From Desulfobacterales bacterium (GTDB lineage: Bacteria; Desulfobacterota; DSM-4660; Desulfatiglandales; B25-G16), in assembly GCA_013375335.1 (NCBI GenBank), contig JABXJZ010000097.1:1-5732 (forward strand): 5,732 nucleotides of DNA. Reading direction: 5' to 3'. The notes beneath the pieces were generated by a model. That model searched no databases. It was not told where the DNA came from and saw nothing but the letters and a program-made list of their open reading frames with translations. The position numbers and the translations under genes are program-made. How positions within the stretch are numbered: the stretch's first letter is position 1; each line of letters starts with the position of its first letter. This document shows positions 4,567 to 5,732 of the stretch, one piece after another.

Positions 4567-5634
4567 TTGAAATCTAGGGTTACATATCCATATCTCGTTC
4601 TTTTTCTATCTTTGGCTCTCTTTCTAAGCCTATCTTCACCTTCATCAGCAGGCGAAAAGCTTACCCATGTAGTAAAAAGGGGTGATACCCTTTGGTCGAT
4701 CTGTGAGCGATATTATGGTGATCCTTACGTCTGGCCGGAGCTGTGGGAAATGAATAAGTTTATCACCAATCCCCACTGGCTCCATCCCGGCGATGTCATC
4801 ACACTCCTGGAGTACGAAGAAATAAAACGAAAAAGGGCACAACGTGCCAAAAAGATCGTTGAGGTAAAAAAACGACCCTTGAAGAAATTAATGGGAATAG
4901 ATGTGTCAAGCCTTACCGATATAAGAGCCCTGGGCTTTATTCGGCAAGAAAGGATTGAGCCATGGGGCAGGGTTTTTGAGGCTAAGGCCAAGAGGATACA
5001 ACTCGCAAAAGCCGATATAGTATATGTGATGATGTACAAGGAGGATATTAAGCCCGGAGACCTATTTACCGTATACAATATCTCAAATCCCGTTAACCAC
5101 CCCTTGACTGGGGAAGAATTCGGGTACATCCATTCCTTTAAGGGGATACTGGAGATTGACAAGCCCCAAGAGGATTACTATGTGGCCAAAATAGATCAAT
5201 CATTCAGGGCAATCTACAGAGATGACCTCCTTATACCTCACGAGCCAGTTTCTTCCTGTATGCTCCCTGTCCCGTGCCCGGATACTCTTACAGCCCATAT
5301 CGTGGCCTCAAAAGACAACTTAAGGCTACTTGGACTACACTCCGTCGTCTATATTGATGCAGGCCACAATATGGGGGTGAGAAGAGGTCAGATATTTGAG
5401 GCTATAGAGGAAAGAGAATCCGTTCCGGATCCCCGAAGCGAAGAGACAGTCGCCTTGCCCCCCACTATCCTCGGCAAAATCATAATCCTGGAAACCAGGG
5501 AAAATACCGCAAATGGAGTGGTATTTTGGGTATCGAGCGAGTTTGCGAGTGGGGTTAAGATCAGGGCTCTGACCTGGCATGAGGATGAGCAGCCCAGGGA
5601 ATTGGCCATGTTACCAACCTGCCCTGTAGAATGA
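4567..5634 (+). CDS. Exported LysM-domain protein
   Basis: The 355-residue product starts with a typical Sec signal peptide: MKSR, a hydrophobic core at about 8-23, and probable cleavage after SSA at residue 28. One LysM domain follows at about 33-82 (HVVKRGDTLWSI, then a longer insert with YGDPYVWPELWEMN, ending LHPGDVITL). LysM binds peptidoglycan, so a periplasmic cell-wall-associated location is inferred. A Lys/Arg-rich linker (about 84-108) leads to a C-terminal region of unknown function. That region contains two similar-looking segments, about 150-222 (VYVMMYKEDIKPGDLFTVY) and about 260-333 (VVYIDAGHNMGVRRGQIFEAI), probably a duplicated beta-rich module. Two cysteines at 231 and 237 and one at 352 could form a disulphide in the periplasm. 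I see no catalytic motif. The gene is divergent from the polyamine operon and probably unrelated to it. The start is TTG, chosen from the ribosome site. Confidence 0.85.
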   Translation: MKSRVTYPYLVLFLSLALFLSLSSPSSAGEKLTHVVKRGDTLWSICERYYGDPYVWPELWEMNKFITNPHWLHPGDVITLLEYEEIKRKRAQRAKKIVEVKKRPLKKLMGIDVSSLTDIRALGFIRQERIEPWGRVFEAKAKRIQLAKADIVYVMMYKEDIKPGDLFTVYNISNPVNHPLTGEEFGYIHSFKGILEIDKPQEDYYVAKIDQSFRAIYRDDLLIPHEPVSSCMLPVPCPDTLTAHIVASKDNLRLLGLHSVVYIDAGHNMGVRRGQIFEAIEERESVPDPRSEETVALPPTILGKIIILETRENTANGVVFWVSSEFASGVKIRALTWHEDEQPRELAMLPTCPVE

Positions 5635-5650
5635 CTCTTGCTGAGGATAG

Positions 5651-5732
5651 CACATAGTAATCATTGTCAAGAAGGGCTTTGCGAAGAAGAGGGAATGGGT
5701 AGCTCTCTTGGTGACGGTCCTCGTCCTGGTTC
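5651..5732 (+). CDS. Possible 5' part of a further gene, cut by the window edge (tentative)
   Basis: After a TAG at 5648-5650 the frame stays open to the end of the window. From 5666 it reads VKKGFAKKREW followed by a hydrophobic run (VALLVTVLVLV), the look of a basic N-terminus plus a membrane segment or signal anchor. No ATG, GTG or TTG precedes this peptide in frame. Only ATT or ATA codons are available, and the first usual start codon in frame is TTG 5708. A second frame starts at ATG 5695 after GAAGAGGGA but encodes a less convincing peptide. Downstream sequence is needed to choose. Confidence 0.25.

Noticed and set aside
5648..5669. TTGACA...TATCCT on the minus strand as a promoter
   Set aside because: The spacer is 15 bp, the -10 is poor, and it would only transcribe antisense into the LysM gene.

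Overview
The window looks like chromosomal DNA from a Gram-negative bacterium of moderate GC content. A deltaproteobacterium-like (Desulfobacterota) or related anaerobic lineage is the best guess. This is inferred from the gene set: a bacterial deoxyhypusine-synthase-like protein clustered with agmatinase and a short class 1b SpeD, next to an exported LysM protein. No rRNA, tRNA, CRISPR array or mobile element was found. Taxonomy is a guess, because there is no marker gene.

Left part (1-1903, + strand). A non-coding stretch with several nested and mutually exclusive stem pairings (about 71-216) lies just before a gene for a small three-helix membrane protein (226-546). It is followed 37 bp later by an acetamidase/formamidase-family amidohydrolase (584-1543) of clearly higher GC content than the rest of the window. 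A convincing intrinsic terminator (1566-1606) closes this unit. An orphan gene for an 82-residue charged helical protein follows (1655-1903), with a strong ribosome binding site.

Middle part (2014-4342, - strand). This is a tightly coupled three-gene polyamine operon, transcribed right to left as speD-like, speB-like, then a deoxyhypusine-synthase-like gene (speY type). The start and stop codons overlap at both junctions (ATGA and GTGA). A good sigma-70-type promoter (TTGAGA, 16 bp spacer, TATTAT) sits about 40 bp upstream of the preferred speD start, so the longer GTG-initiated reading of speD is unlikely. The products could form one route: decarboxylation, agmatine to putrescine, putrescine to homospermidine. 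No speE (spermidine synthase) or arginine decarboxylase gene is present here. That raises the possibility that the SpeD-like enzyme is itself an arginine decarboxylase. This is the most interesting hypothesis in the window.

Right part (4488-5732, + strand). A divergent promoter with a perfect TTGACA box leads to a secreted protein with one LysM domain and a probably duplicated C-terminal beta-rich module (4567-5634, TTG start behind AAGGAGG). The last 98 bp hold only an ambiguous open frame that runs off the window edge.
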